Source: Platynereis dumerilii (Eukaryota > Annelida > Polychaeta > Phyllodocida > Nereididae). Taken from it: a stretch of 64,000 nt of DNA. A program made the translations under genes and the position numbers. A model generated the notes under the pieces. It was not told the origin of the DNA. It searched no databases and saw only the letters and a program-made list of their open reading frames with translations. How positions within the stretch are numbered: the stretch's first letter is position 1; each line of letters begins with the position of its first letter. Below are positions 13,024 through 24,339 of the stretch, in pieces. The stretch covers positions 7,528,253-7,592,252 of the forward strand of contig JAPTHN010000019.1 in NCBI GenBank assembly GCA_026936325.1, read 5' to 3'.

Positions 13024-13880
13024 AATTCAAACCTGGAACAAGGCACTCATGTTTGCCAAAGGGAAGCAATGACTAAATGAGCAATAAGTTTCAGGCCAAA
13101 TGAGTTAGCATAGTACAATGCAGCATGTACCATTGAACATGCTGAAGTCAAGGACAATGGAAATAGGTCAAAAGCCACAGAATATACTGCAATGTATAGT
13201 GCTAGACAAAAAGCAGTGTAAAATGTAAATTTATCAAAAAAATTTGTCCAACTGACAGGCTGATTCAATCCTCATAATTGCGCACATGATTTTTGTAGTT
13301 GATAGGATATGAACACACATTGCACATGTATAGCTGTGGTGGATTATCATGACCTTGCAGGGATCCAGAAAATGCCATTGGGTACAAATGAAAATATACT
13401 TAAAATATCTTTTTAAATCTACCCCCTAAACCTCCCTCTACATCAGCTACTGTCCAGTAACCGTGTCTAGCTAATTAGCTGGCACTTTAATAGTCGGGCT
13501 AACCCTCAGTTTGAGACCAAGCTGGTCAAATGTAAGAACCCAGGCATGGTGCAATTAAGCGGGTCCCAGGTTCGATTTCGGCTCTGGTCTAACCACCAGT
13601 GAGGTCAGGACTACTGGATAGTGTCCCTATCCCTGTCCCCCAGGGTCCCAGATACGTTGTCAGATTACCAACAAAATTCGGGCGTCCTTCTCAAATTCTG
13701 GGTGTCTTGGAGGACGAATGCCTGGGAATCTGGGGCTCTGCTGTCCACAATACTCCCCCCTCCATTCCAGAAAATCTTCAATCCCCGTAGTAAAATGTAC
13801 CTTTGGACTGCGCTAGCTATATTCATCCGTCTCTTGATTTACTAGCAAGAACAAACCTTTGATTCCTATAGATTAGAATA

Positions 13881-14347
13881 CAGTCAGGATCACTTGCTAA
13901 AAGCATAGAGGTAGATGTTTTCATCGACCCTCTATGTATTCATAGAGGTAACCTCTATGAATCCATCTACCTTGCAGTATTTCCTCCCATGCACAAATTA
14001 AATGAAGATTGCACTAAATATTTTTGCATGAACTGAAAGAATACAAGTTTTGGAAACTTTTCATCGCGGGAAATCAAAATTCCTATGTGGCGTTCTCCAG
14101 CTGGAGTCTGTAAAATCTGCAGAAGAGATGCATTATGGGTGGTTTATTTATGTGATGAAAAGTGAGCTAAACCCTTCCTTTTTATGTTGGAACAAAAAAA
14201 ATGTGTTTAATGTTTGATTGCTTTCCTTGAGGTGCCAAAAAATAGTAAAATTGTCAAGGTAGATGAATTCATAGAGGTAACCTCTATGAAAACATCGAGC
14301 TCTATGAAAACAGCGACCTCGATGTTTTTAGCAAGTGGCCCTGACTG
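13881..14347. mobile_element. 467-bp element with 32-bp terminal inverted repeats and inner palindromes
   Basis: The left end CAGTCAGGATCACTTGC and the complement of the right end, CAGTCAGGGCCACTTGC, continue in register for about 32 bases (TAAAA-CAT-GAGGT). Inside each end sits a near-perfect palindrome made of TTCATAGAGGT and ACCTCTATGAA around one base. Flanks read AGAATA and AATAAG, so an AATA duplication is possible. The middle (about 13980-14260) is unique AT-rich sequence. No transposase. Superfamily uncertain; CAGT ends would suit a pogo or related type. Confidence 0.75.
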
Positions 14348-14856
14348 AATAAGGTTAGATTAAGTTGAAATTTCTAGACCTACTGTCAGTTCATATTGTT
14401 GAACAGTATTGTTTTCCAGTCTGACTTGCTACAATCCACATTAACAATACTCAAAAGTCAATACATCTATGATCTAAAATAGTAGGCCTAAATAAAATAC
14501 CTGTCCTGGTCCAGCTGATTACAATTTTACATCACTCTAAATCCCATAGTCATAGATGTATATTTATATGAGATGGCTATCCACATCCATGCACCCTTTA
14601 CTAATTATATAGGTAGGGAATCCACAACAATAACAAACCATTGTCAAGCTGTCAAATGCCAAACTGGAAGGGGAGTGTCAAATAAACCTGTCATGAGACC
14701 AAATTTGACATCAAAGTACTCATCTAAAACCAGTGTTTACAGGCTGTCAACAGCACAAAACATGGTGTCAATTCATCAAAAACATTCTCAAGTACTTCAA
14801 AATCATTTTAGAGCAAAAATTACCAGCTAATTACTGAATAAACAACCAATATTTAC

Positions 14857-15245
14857 CTTTTACAACTGTCTGTATCCTGCCACTTCTGACATCTTGCCAA
14901 GCATCACGGGAAATGAGTTTTCTCGACCAACTGTTCTGCATAATAAATGATTTTCATATTTAATTGGTAAATTCAGACAGTTAATAGCTTTCGCCATTAT
15001 TTGTCTCTGGTTAATTAGTTTTGACATGAAAAGACTAAATCAAATTTTTTTTAATGGTTTGAATATAATTTCAACCCATTTTTACCGCAGATTACTTGTC
15101 CCCGGGAAATCCTGGCACGAGGGTTTTAGAGAAGGGTAAATTGTTTAATTTAACTTAATTGCAAAGTGGTTTAAAGTCGTAGAGCTTACATAAAGTTAAA
15201 ATAGAAGAGGAAGAACGGGTTGCAATCATTTTCTAGACCTGTCAT
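14857..15245 (-). CDS. Candidate 5' exons of an unrecognised minus-strand gene
   Basis: Two minus-strand segments splice in frame. Exon 1, 15245-15190, starts ATG and ends at a strong donor (T|GTAAGC). Exon 2, 14930-14857, follows an acceptor (GAACAG|TTGG) and ends at G|GTAAAT. Together they encode MTGLENDCNPFFLFYFNF then I-WSRKLISRDAWQDVRSG-RIQTVVK, about 43 residues, ending in phase 1. Another acceptor five bases upstream (TGCAG|AACAG) keeps exon 2 open, but no in-frame exon 1 goes with it. I do not recognise the product and found no convincing next exon, so the gene would run through the repeat-filled region to the left or past the edge. It would be divergent to the SH3/zinc-finger gene. 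Only protein-like composition, phase agreement and the minus-strand SINE orientation support it. Confidence 0.35.
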
Positions 15246-15757
15246 AGGGAGATTTTCGATGTGGTTAACTTCCAATGTGGGAGTCTTGAGAAATTTTACC
15301 AATCAACAACTGGTCGACGGCCTACCCGGCGACAAGCCGACCACACCACTAGCTAGATGACAGCAAACTGTTAACCAGGCCAAACATAGATGGTTAACAG
15401 TCAGGTAAAGGTAGTCCAGGCCAGGGAGAAGGTAAAGGTGACCATTGGCATTGCAAGGGTTCAGGCATTTCAGGCGACAAGCAACTGGGCGACATCATTG
15501 CTGAACTAATTGGGCGACATGTCATGGTAATACCATGTAGGCGACATAAAATAGGCCTACAAATAAAATCCAATAACTATATTAGCCGGTGAAAACAGAT
15601 TCAACCATGTGAAGTCTTTCAAAGAGAGGAGGCTGTTGCCTGATCGATTGTCTCCGAGTTGACAGATTGTCAACTCGGAGATAGAAATTTTATAAAACAT
15701 AATAAAATACAATTCTTAAGTTAGTACTTAAGTTCTAACTTCTATTTCAGATTCTAA
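15246..15757. promoter_or_regulatory. Probable 5' region of the SH3/zinc-finger gene (possibly bidirectional)
   Basis: This is the upstream region of the plus-strand gene and, if real, of the minus-strand candidate. The coding exon is preceded by a splice acceptor (CTATTTCAG at 15742-15750), so at least one non-coding first exon lies upstream; I cannot place it. The segment near 15.30-15.42 kb is richer in CpG than its surroundings (GTCGACGG, CCCGGCGACAAGCCG). At 15.46-15.55 kb the word GGCGACA occurs four times at uneven spacing, and a perfect hairpin follows at 15651-15681. No clear TATA box. Confidence 0.35.
15651..15681. repeat. Perfect 14-bp hairpin with 3-base loop
   Basis: TCTCCGAGTTGACA, then GAT, then TGTCAACTCGGAGA. 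The arms match completely. It lies 77 bases before the first coding exon's acceptor-linked ATG region, so it is in the 5' leader, its intron or the promoter. Confidence 0.9.
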
Positions 15758-18700
15758 ATGGCAGCAAATAAGCCCAACGTCATGCAGGGCTTCGGCCGGG
15801 GATGTTTTGGCTTGAAGAACTTTGATCCTTTGAGGAAGCCAAAAGGACGAGGATTTTTTGATAGACCCAACGGAGATGCGAATTCTTCCCGCCCGGGTCA
15901 GTTCAATCAGGGACCTCCTTCAAGATCTGAAAATGTCCGCCCTGGAGGGGTACATGTCCCTTCTCAACAACCTCAAGCTCCGAGAACGCAGGCGCCTCAG
16001 CAACCTCAAAGAAATGATAATGGTATGCTTTTACAAAATATATATAAATCTAAAAATAGGTGTTAAATTCTATATGGCTAAGAATTTGAAACTGCTACCA
16101 TGGACATATAAATTTCGACTTCAGCTGACATATTTTAAGTTAATGCCATTTCATACATCCCATTTTTGCCTTATATTTCCCAAAATATGGATCTCAAAAA
16201 CTTAATTTGTGACTTTATTTTTCCTAATTTTAAGTTTTCAAAAAAGCGTAACAGAGTTGTCCACTTTCACCGTTTGACCGCCTGTATCTGGAAAAGTATG
16301 GCAACCAGCAGCACAATTTTTTTTTTGCATGAAGAGTATCCACAGCTTAGTGACCTGGAAAAAATATTACCCACAATGCATCAGTGGATAATTTTTTACG
16401 GTTCGTCGATATAACAGGGTGTTACCGGACAATTTTGGCTGTTCAACCAGCTTTAGTTGGGGTCCGAGTTATGCCAGCACCAAACTGATGGTTTTATACA
16501 TTTTTCCACAATGGGAGGCAATTTTCTGAAGCATTACATAGCTTCCATGACCTTTTTTTTATCTCTCAGGATACATGGAGATTTTAGTTGTCCACACAGT
16601 TGTCCGCAAAATGTTACATGAGGACTGTGAGGACAACTCAAGGGACAATGCGGACAACTAGAGGACAATGCGAAAAATTCGAGGACAATGCGGACAATTT
16701 AGAGGACAATGCGGACAATTTAGGGGAGGATGCAGACTATTTAGAGGACAATGTAGACAACTCAATGGGCATTGCAGAAAATTTAACAGATATTTCAAGG
16801 GGTAGGCTGTCAGCCTAATCTGAGCTATCTCTTTGAACAAAAACCAAGGCTGATCAGTGATCATTTTCATTATATTTATTAGATTCTAATTATTGAGATC
16901 TAGTACCATCCATATTGCATGGTGTGGCTACCCATGGCACCGTAGCCTGTAGGGCAGAGTAGGCAGCAGGGGGGTTCGAGTCAGGAAACATATATACTCC
17001 CCAGTGTTCAAAATAAGGGGGGGTCAAAGGGGTTTTGACACCCCCCCCCCAATGCTCATGGGACCCCTCAAATACATTTTCAAAAGAATCAAGCAGTGTT
17101 GGAGTCGAGGCCAGGACATCCGAGACCGAGGCATGAGCATCCGAGACCGAGACCGAGGCATTGACCGTCCGAGACCGAGGCATCAGCTATCGAGACCGAG
17201 GCCGGCTGAACATAAATTATGGTTGACTGCCAAACTATTTTAGCTTGATATATTATCGACATATCACTTACAATAAGGCTATAACGTGTGAGGACAACTA
17301 GAGGACAATGCGAAAAATTTAGAGGACAATGCGGACAATTTAGAGGACAATGCGGACAATTTAGGGGACAATGCGGACAATTTAGGGGACAATGCGGACA
17401 ATTTAGAGGACAATGCGGACAATTTAGAGGACAATGCGGACAATTTAGGGGACGATGCAGACTATTTAGAGGACAATGTAGACAACCCAATGGACATTTG
17501 TTAAACAGTATTGTAGGCCGGCTGAAATTATACTATCAATTCCAATTCATGTGCAGGACTCAATATAAAAAAAATTATCTAATGAATTATTCAAATTAAA
17601 TAATACTGTGCTAAATATTTGGGTTTGGTCAATTTATTTGCATAATGGTTATATTATATGAAATTTAGCCAATGAACAGGCTTGTATTCTCAAACTTAGG
17701 ATGACCCCATGCATCGAACTTCTAAGTAATGGCCTTTTCACTCTTCTGGAAGTCAAAGTTGTGAATTGCAATCAGATTGCCAACTCTAATTGCCATTATG
17801 AGAAATAAAAGCAGGGAACTTCTAATCTTCCTTAATTGCAATTACGAATGTCCTATTGATTCTCCTGTAAATTAAACCTCAATTGCCATAGAGCTAAGGG
17901 CTTTAATTGGTTTCAAGCTGGCTTTTCATCTCGGCTGACTTGAAGCAAAGTCTGCTGCTAGACTGACCAACTTCAGCTCACTGCAGCTGAGAGCAAAATC
18001 AGCTCGCGGCGGCGCAAAATTTCGGCGGTTCCGAGCTCTGCCAGTGTTCAAAATAAGGGGGGTCAAGGGGGTTTTGACCCCCCCCCCAAATGCTCATAGG
18101 ACCCCCTCAAATACATTTTTCAAAAGAACGAAGCAGTGTTGGAAGTGAGGCCAGGACATCCGAGACCGAGGCATGAGCATCTGAGACCGAGACCGAGGCA
18201 TTGACCCTCCAAGACCGAAACCGAGGCATCAGCTGTCGAGACCGAGACCGAGGCTGGCTAACCATAAATTATGGTTGACTGCCAAACTATTTTAGCTTGA
18301 TATATTATCGACATATCACTTACAATAAGGCTATAACATTGCAATTGAAGATTCACTCAATCACTCAAGTAAAAACACTGACCTGAAGACAATAAGGGGG
18401 GCAATCATTGCATTTTTAAAGGACAGGGCGTGTAAATTGTCTCGCTGGGAATAAATTTATTTCTTACGGAAAAAGTGACAGATTAAATTTGTTTTGAGTG
18501 TTTGAAAACCTTTATTACTTCTCAATCAAACATTGCAGACTGAGACTGAGATAGGCCATCCACCGGAAATTTATTTCAACACAGCTGGGAAAGAATATTT
18601 ATACTAAGCTTTCTCGGCTTGAATGGAACAACAAATGGCATCGTTTTTTCTAAATACTGAATTGCTTGTCTGTTTCCTTACACTTTCTAGATAGATACAT

Positions 18701-21700
18701 ACTCTGAGCTTCTCTGTTCCCATCTATTAGGCAGTAGCATATTTGTGTTATATCAAAGACATTCTGAATATTTTTGAGGCATGGATGCATATTAGGAGAT
18801 TCAGTCAAAAATGTTGTCCCATTTCGTTTTGTCGAGTTATATGTCAAACACTCTGGTGTGTAAAGTTAAGGATAAGGTGTCTTGCATTAAACATGTTAAA
18901 TGTAAACAAAAATGTTAAACCTGCATCATTATGGCTGAAATTTACATGAAACAATGTTCAATGTCAAGGTACCTCAATAAGTGAAGGAAAATTAAAACTA
19001 TTTAATACTCGAGGACTCCAACACTTGAACCAAGAGGGGGTCCTCAAAAAACCCCCCCAAATACTGAATCTGTTCCGAGGAATAAGCATGAACCCCATTA
19101 ATGCCTTATCAGCTTACAACAACTTCTTGTGATTTATATTCACCAGCAATAGGGTTATAAAACTAATTTTCTGAAATGAAACATGCCTTTAAAACTAATT
19201 TTTAGAGCATCAAGAAAAGCTATTTGGCTTCTGGTGGCCCACTGACGGCCCTCCGTCTCAAGGGCTTCTATCCTTCTAGCCTTGCAACTGAAAGACACCC
19301 CCAAATGACATGGCCTGTTTCGACCACTGATACTGGAATGTAGATACATCTTCAGCTATTTCTTTAGTAGAACAATTAACCATTTAGCAAGTACACGTTT
19401 CCATTAAAAATAACAGATGATGACGACAGATGTATATATACTTGCTAAAATATACGGGCCTATTACAGCTTATTACATTGATCAGCTTCCTTCTCCTCAA
19501 TCTCCATTTTGGTAACACATTATGTTCGGCTATGAGTTCCGAAACGCAATAACCCAATAGACCCCCCACAAGAATTTTCTGAATCCCCGCCCCCTGGTAA
19601 TAATCTCTGGACATGGCCGGAGCAGGGTTTGAATGCCTAACCAAACAGGACAGAGATGCCAACAACTGTAGGCCTATACTATGGACCATGTGTTGTAAGA
19701 GTTGTACCAATAAAACTTCAAGCATTTCAAGGTAGTTTTGCTGAGGGTTACAGTAGAATCTATCAAATGTTAATTATAATGATGGTGCCAAGCGTTTGAA
19801 ATTCTTTATGATCATAATATATCCAAAGTTGTGCGATTGTGGGCTGACCAGATGATTCTTGGATGGGGACAGCGGATTAAAAAAAAAATTGTTTGATATA
19901 TGTATGACACCAAAAGTACCTTGATCAGCACAGGAGAAAAACCTTTGTTTCCACATTTAGGGTGTTCATCTATCGTACCACTAGGTTTAATGTCAAAATT
20001 GCAATAAAAAGGTTTGTCGCTCCTTTGCATGTGAAAAATAGTTAGCATTGCTTCTCCTGTCGAAAAGTTGTTCCCGAGGGTAAAATCCATAGCCCCCTCC
20101 TCCAAACTATCATCTTGCAGCAACTTCTCTTGAACTGAGTCCAATTTTCACTTTTTTGCCTCAACGACAAGCCAGCAGGACAATTCGTACAGGCCATAAT
20201 ATTATGCCCAAAAAACAGTGGTGTCCAAATGAGAGTTCATTACTGCAATATTGTCATATGTAGATTTTAAAATTAGTTTTGATGAAATATATACTTTAGA
20301 ACATGCCAAAATATTACACAGCTTTTATTTTTCAAAAAAATATCTCACAATTGTCCTATGAAAAAGAATAAGTGTGGACAACTGATCATCTGAGTTGTCC
20401 AACTTAAAAATTATTACTTGACATGAATGAAACATCATGAAGATGCGCACGTCAGGCAACAACATATTAAAATATTCATGAGATTTTAAAATTAAACCTA
20501 CAAATATTGAATTCTTGGAAATATAAATAGTCATGTCCCAGAGGTGACCAGAGTCAGCATTTGTCTGAAGACTTCTAAAAGCTACATTGTCCATTATCCA
20601 AGGACAACATGATTTTGATTGTCCACAAAACATGTCTTAGGTTGCTCTATGTGGACAATTTTCGGACAACAAATACAAAAATCCACTGCCATTTCCTTTC
20701 CTTTGACATTTCATTCACTTTCAGATGTTTTATTCAGTCTCAGAGGCTGCACCAATCACCCCAATTGACGGTTTGTGGATCCGTCCAACGGTTTTAGATT
20801 TATAGCTGTTTAAAAAATGTAACCATTGTGGACAACTCTCAAAATTAAAACACATTATCTGATCTGTAAAAAAAATACTGTATATTGGTCAAAAAATGTA
20901 TAGGAAAATGAAATAGATTGGCAAGCTGAAGTTAAAAAAAGAAAGAGCATCTGAAAATTCACATTCTTTCTTTCATTTTGAGGTCATTGAAAAACTGGTA
21001 ATTTTGTCAAAATGTGTAACGCTTATGTAGGCCTCTTTGCGACCTGAATTTTTCAATAACTATGAGGGCTACAAAAAACAGCAAACAGATATAGAATATT
21101 CAGATGGTGCTCTTTCAAATGACACCAAGTTTTGGAGGTCCAAACCTATTACTTTTTCGCCAAGGAGCTCTGAAATCTTGCTGTACGGTGAAAGGTAGTT
21201 TGTCGCGCTAAAATAGGGGTGTTACACAAGGTTTAGCTCATCATTGCCAAATACTTTATATTGATAATGTCATTGTTCTTATTTGGCACAAAGGGGATTT
21301 TCTGCTTATTCCTCTGGTGTTTAAATCATAAAGATTGGCCAAATAGAAGTGTAGTTACACCTTGTCGTGTACCTAAAAGTCAGTAGAGTAGTCCGCGATA
21401 GCAGTTTCAAATTCTTAGCCATATATTTCCTTGTCTGACAAAGGGGGGAGGGTTGGTCTCGGTCTACAGTTTGTCACGTCAAGCAGAGGACAGACGTTAG
21501 CCCAAATATCTCAGCAACCACAAGCCCCACAGGAGAAATACACATACCTATGTATAGCTTAGCTCATTTGTAATATGAATATCTCATTTTTTTTCATGAT
21601 GTTTCAGTGCTGTTTTTGTCCGATATTTGATTATTTATGGAAATGGCAGTCAAATTTCGCAAAATTTTGACATTTGTGATGCTGCCAATCTCACACACAT

Positions 21701-24309
21701 TGGGTGGGGACGTCACAAAAGTGCACTGCAGCACCACCCCAGACTTTAGTTCTTGTCAATTTGATATTCTCTGAACCTCCTATATCATTGTGGTGATTTT
21801 TATGCCTGTACAAACTAGTGATGGGAATCGGCTGAGGATTCCAGAATCGATTATCGGAGGACCTGACCGATTCGATAATCGATTATTAATCGGAAAGTGC
21901 ATTTAATAACTACCTCAGTCAATTTTGAAAAAAGGACTGGTTATCAGTTAAAAAAATGTAATTAACACTTTGTGATCCCCCAGCAGCACAGCTATTGCAA
22001 AGGAATAGAAACTTGAAATAATTGAGAATTCTGCAGGACTGCAGAGACTTCTTTTGTGTAATTGTCTAATTGGTTTGGGAAAAAAAATCACCAGGCTTAT
22101 CTTACTGAAATACACATACGTAACAGCAAATCAGGCAATTATCAGCTGAATTATAATTCAATGGAAACTTGTCTTCAAAAGAACTTTTTTCAAAGGGTTG
22201 ATTCTTGACAAAAAAGGTCACTAATTGCTATCAACCATGAGTTGTCTCACCCCAGTTGTCTCTAACGGCAATTAGGGCCAATAGGTGTGAAAAAACTGTA
22301 GTGGTAGCGTGCTGGGTTGCCAATCGCTGGGTCCAGGGTTCAAATCCAGCTCTTGCCGGGTCACCTGGGCCTATGTTGGACGGCTGTTTCAATCATCCTT
22401 CGCCTCATTGCCTTGTCCTCCCCCTGTCCTAATTAGCCTACCAAGTGCATAAATACAGGACGTAGAGCCCCAATCATCCACCCTTGTCTAACAAAATCTG
22501 AGACTGATTAAAAATGAAGTCATGTAGCGTGCCAGCAAATTTACAGGGGTTAAAAAGATGCTGGTGTCTTTAGTATTCAAACAAAGTTGAACCATAATGA
22601 CAATTGATGTCTTCTTTTTTTAGGTAAAGAAGTGCTGAAAAAAGGCACTCCACTGAGAGCTGGCTACAGCTACAAAGCCAACGAGAACTCTCCTTTAGGA
22701 CATGAGTTAAGCTTCAAACCAAACGACAATCTCCGATTCATCGAAGTCCACGAGACTAACCCGGAATGGTGGGTGGCCGAAGCCGCTGATGGGACCCTGG
22801 GTTACGTCCCTGCCAAGTATATGATCGTAAGTAAAATCAACACTTTCTTAAAATGAATAATTTTGGTGTGGAACATTGTTTTAGCATCACAAACATTAAA
22901 GATTCAACTTTTTTAATTACAATTCTGTTCCTGTTGGTGTGGATTCGTTTTGAAGTATTAAGTCAAGTTTTTTCGAAACGGTGCACAGATTGTAAAAGTT
23001 GCCAAGGGCGGATCCAGACGATGTCGGACGGGGGGGTTTACGAATGAAAATGTACAAAAAATATCCGGAATTTTTTTAATTTATATTAAAATGTACAGGC
23101 ACCAAAGGGAGGGGCGGGCTGAACCCCCTAAACCCCCCCCCCCAAGGATCCGCTACTGGCTGCCAAATTTGCAGATACTGAAGATCCTACCAGTAAACGG
23201 TACAGATCCAATTTCTCCTCAAATAGAATCGGTTGAACTCCTTGTAGAAATTGAGTATCCGACAAAAAGTTGTTCAATATTGTTCTTCCTGTATAGGTCT
23301 ACTGGAATTTGATAATAACTGGCACCTGGAAAGTTCCTAAACAGGTTCTACACATTATATTCTCTACCTGCATGTACTTAGTTTTCTGGAGTGCGTAATT
23401 ATGTAAATTTTATACGATTCTTTCTACAGTCTTGTGAAGTGAAGCACTTGCCGTGGCTCAAAGGAGGAGAGGAAGAGATCGCTGAAGCTGAAAAACCTGT
23501 GGGAACAAACGTCTTTGGAGTTCCAGAGAAGAGTAAGTGTGTTGCCTCCTGTAGAAATTGGAATCCTGTAGGCTGTATCTGTCTCTCGTGAAATGTGGGG
23601 AGGTACATTTATCTGATTTAATGTAGAATAGTTGTTGATTTCTTTTAGAATAGTTGTTGATTTCTTTTATTGTAATATTTTTTCTTATTTTCACTGACAC
23701 ATGTATCTTCTTGATATTCAGATGTCGAATAAAACTTTATATATGTTTAAGTATCAGCAGTACCCCGTAGGTACTGGTATCAGTCTGCAAACCAGATTGA
23801 CAAATGAAAAGAGCCAAACATTTTAATGTAAGCCCGGGGGAGGGTTAGGAGCTCAGTGATGGCATGGTAGGCTGCCAATTGCTGGGTCCCGGGTTCGAAT
23901 CCAGCTCTTGCATTGTCACCTGCGTGAGCCTATGAGACAGCAGTTTCAATTATCCTTTGCCACATTGCAGTGTCGTCCTAATTACTAGTAATTAGCCTAC
24001 CAAGTGTATAAATAGAGGGCGTAAAGCCAAAGCATCCATCCTAATCTATTGCAGATCTGCTAAGGGTCAGAATGGAGCAAACATAGTTTTAAAATTCTAA
24101 TAATTTTCTTTTCAGGTTCTGTGTTTAAACCGTACCGTTCATCGTACGACCATGAGGAAATTGGCGTCAAGCAGAACCAAACGGCGAAGACAATGAAATG
24201 GGAATGTGATATCTGTGAAAAAGAATTTAATGGCCCTCAGCCGTACAAGGCTCACATGGCAAGCAAGGCTCACAGGGAGGAGGTGGAATATCGCCAAGGA
24301 GGGCCTTAA
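15758..24309 (+). CDS. SH3 domain plus matrin/U1-type C2H2 zinc-finger protein (254 aa)
   Basis: Five exons, four of them coding: 15758-16022, 22624-22826, 23430-23532 and 24116-24309 (TAA), with a non-coding exon inferred from the acceptor at 15750. Phases agree and the total is 765 nt. Residues 1-89 are a disordered, basic, Gly/Pro/Gln/Arg-rich tail (starts MAANKPNVMQGFGRGCFG). Residues about 95-156 read as an SH3 fold: the ALYDY-like strand is RAGYSYKANE, followed by ELSFKPNDNLRFIEV, the paired Trp in NPEWWVAEA, and GTLGYVPAKYM. Residues 219-245 form a CX2CX12HX5H finger (C221, C224, H237, H243) of the matrin/U1 kind, which in known families binds RNA or base-paired RNA. The protein is thus likely nuclear and may bridge RNA and Pro-rich partners; that is inference. 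I do not recognise the family. Intron 1 (6.6 kb) holds the duplicated minisatellites. Confidence 0.88.
16622..16772. repeat. 21-bp minisatellite, array A (about 7 units)
   Basis: Unit GAGGACAATGCGGACAATTT plus A. It begins with GAGGACAACT, has a GCGAAAAATT variant second or third, and ends with a GCAGACTATTTA unit followed by AATGTAGACAACTC. The same unit order frames array B at 17.29 kb. It lies in intron 1 of the SH3/zinc-finger gene. Confidence 0.95.
17001..17286. repeat. Repeat R, copy 1
   Basis: About 285 bases, beginning CCAGTGTTCAAAATAAGGGG and ending ACAATAAGGCTATAAC, and nearly identical to 18041-18336. The middle carries CAGTGTTGGAGTCGAGGCC and several GAGACCGAGGC words, like the GC-rich element at 56.05 kb. 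It is directly followed by array B. Confidence 0.9.
17289..17493. repeat. 21-bp minisatellite, array B (about 10 units)
   Basis: Same unit and same first and last variant units as array A, with about three more central units. This shows duplication of one array, then a change in copy number. The minus strand carries a Cys/Pro/His-rich open frame, which is a by-product of the 21-bp (7-codon) period. Confidence 0.95.
18041..18336. repeat. Repeat R, copy 2
   Basis: Direct repeat of 17001-17286 with scattered substitutions and a slightly longer GAGACCGAGAC tract. No minisatellite follows this copy; instead unrelated sequence begins after CTATAACATT. Confidence 0.9.
21816..21905 (+). mobile_element. 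End of a hAT-like element
   Basis: TAGTGATGGGAATCGGCTG followed by palindromic ATCGATTATCGG and GATAATCGATTATTAATCGG words resembles the ends of hAT-like MITEs (compare 51.29 kb). No matching right end was found, so it may be truncated. Confidence 0.35.
22290..22487 (+). mobile_element. SINE-A copy, close to consensus
   Basis: GTAGTGGTAGCGTGCTGGGT (A-box region), then GGGTCCAGGGTTCAAATCC (B box), GTTGGACGGCTGTTTCAATC, CCTAATTAGCCTACCAAGTG, and the tail ATAAATACAGGACGTAGAGC. It sits in intron 1 of the SH3/zinc-finger gene, sense orientation, 137 bases before an exon. Confidence 0.9.
23006..23160. mobile_element. Short element with GGATCC ends
   Basis: The left end GGGCGGATCCAGA and right end GGATCCGCTACTGGC are partly inverted. 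TGCCAA flanks both sides (23000-23005 and 23161-23166). The inside has runs of G and C and AT-rich sequence. It lies in an intron of the SH3/zinc-finger gene. A relative lies at 26158-26212. Confidence 0.6.
23834..24045 (+). mobile_element. SINE-A copy, full length
   Basis: Head GGGGGAGGGTTAGGAGCTCA, B box GGGTTCGAATCCAGCTC, then CCTACCAAGTGTATAAATAG and GGGCGTAAAGCC. Sense orientation in the last intron of the SH3/zinc-finger gene, ending 70 bases before the terminal exon. Confidence 0.88.
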
Positions 24310-24339
24310 TTGATTTGTGCATGTATTTTTATACAGTAA

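Larger units (their letters stand above)
1..14856. other. Repeat-rich stretch without an established gene
   Basis: No reading frame in this stretch looks conserved. The longer frames are shadows of microsatellites, SINEs and AT-rich sequence. The recognisable content is listed separately: SINE copies, a fold-back element, hAT-like elements, two CT-rich microsatellites and a 467-bp inverted-repeat element. Segments at 2.1-3.7, 8.0-9.6 and 9.9-11.4 kb show nothing I recognise. All five SINE-A copies here are on the minus strand. Because SINE-A lies in the sense direction in the supported genes, this agrees with the stretch being intron of the candidate minus-strand gene that starts near 15.2 kb; that is an inference. 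Confidence 0.5.

Noticed and set aside
13047-13268. Hydrophobic 73-codon minus frame resembling membrane segments
   Set aside because: AT-rich sequence next to a SINE, no splice sites that fit and no homology I recognise.
14573-14830. 85-codon plus-strand frame
   Set aside because: No family features, no start or splice context, and it faces the minus-strand candidate exons.
17089-17490. 133-codon minus-strand frame rich in Cys/Pro/His/Leu resembling a metal-binding repeat
   Set aside because: The 21-bp repeat period keeps the frame open; the repeat lies in an intron and the frame has no splice or start context.
22290-22400. tRNA genes suggested by A- and B-box words at many sites
   Set aside because: Each is the head of a SINE followed by the same non-tRNA body and tail; none folds as a complete tRNA by eye.
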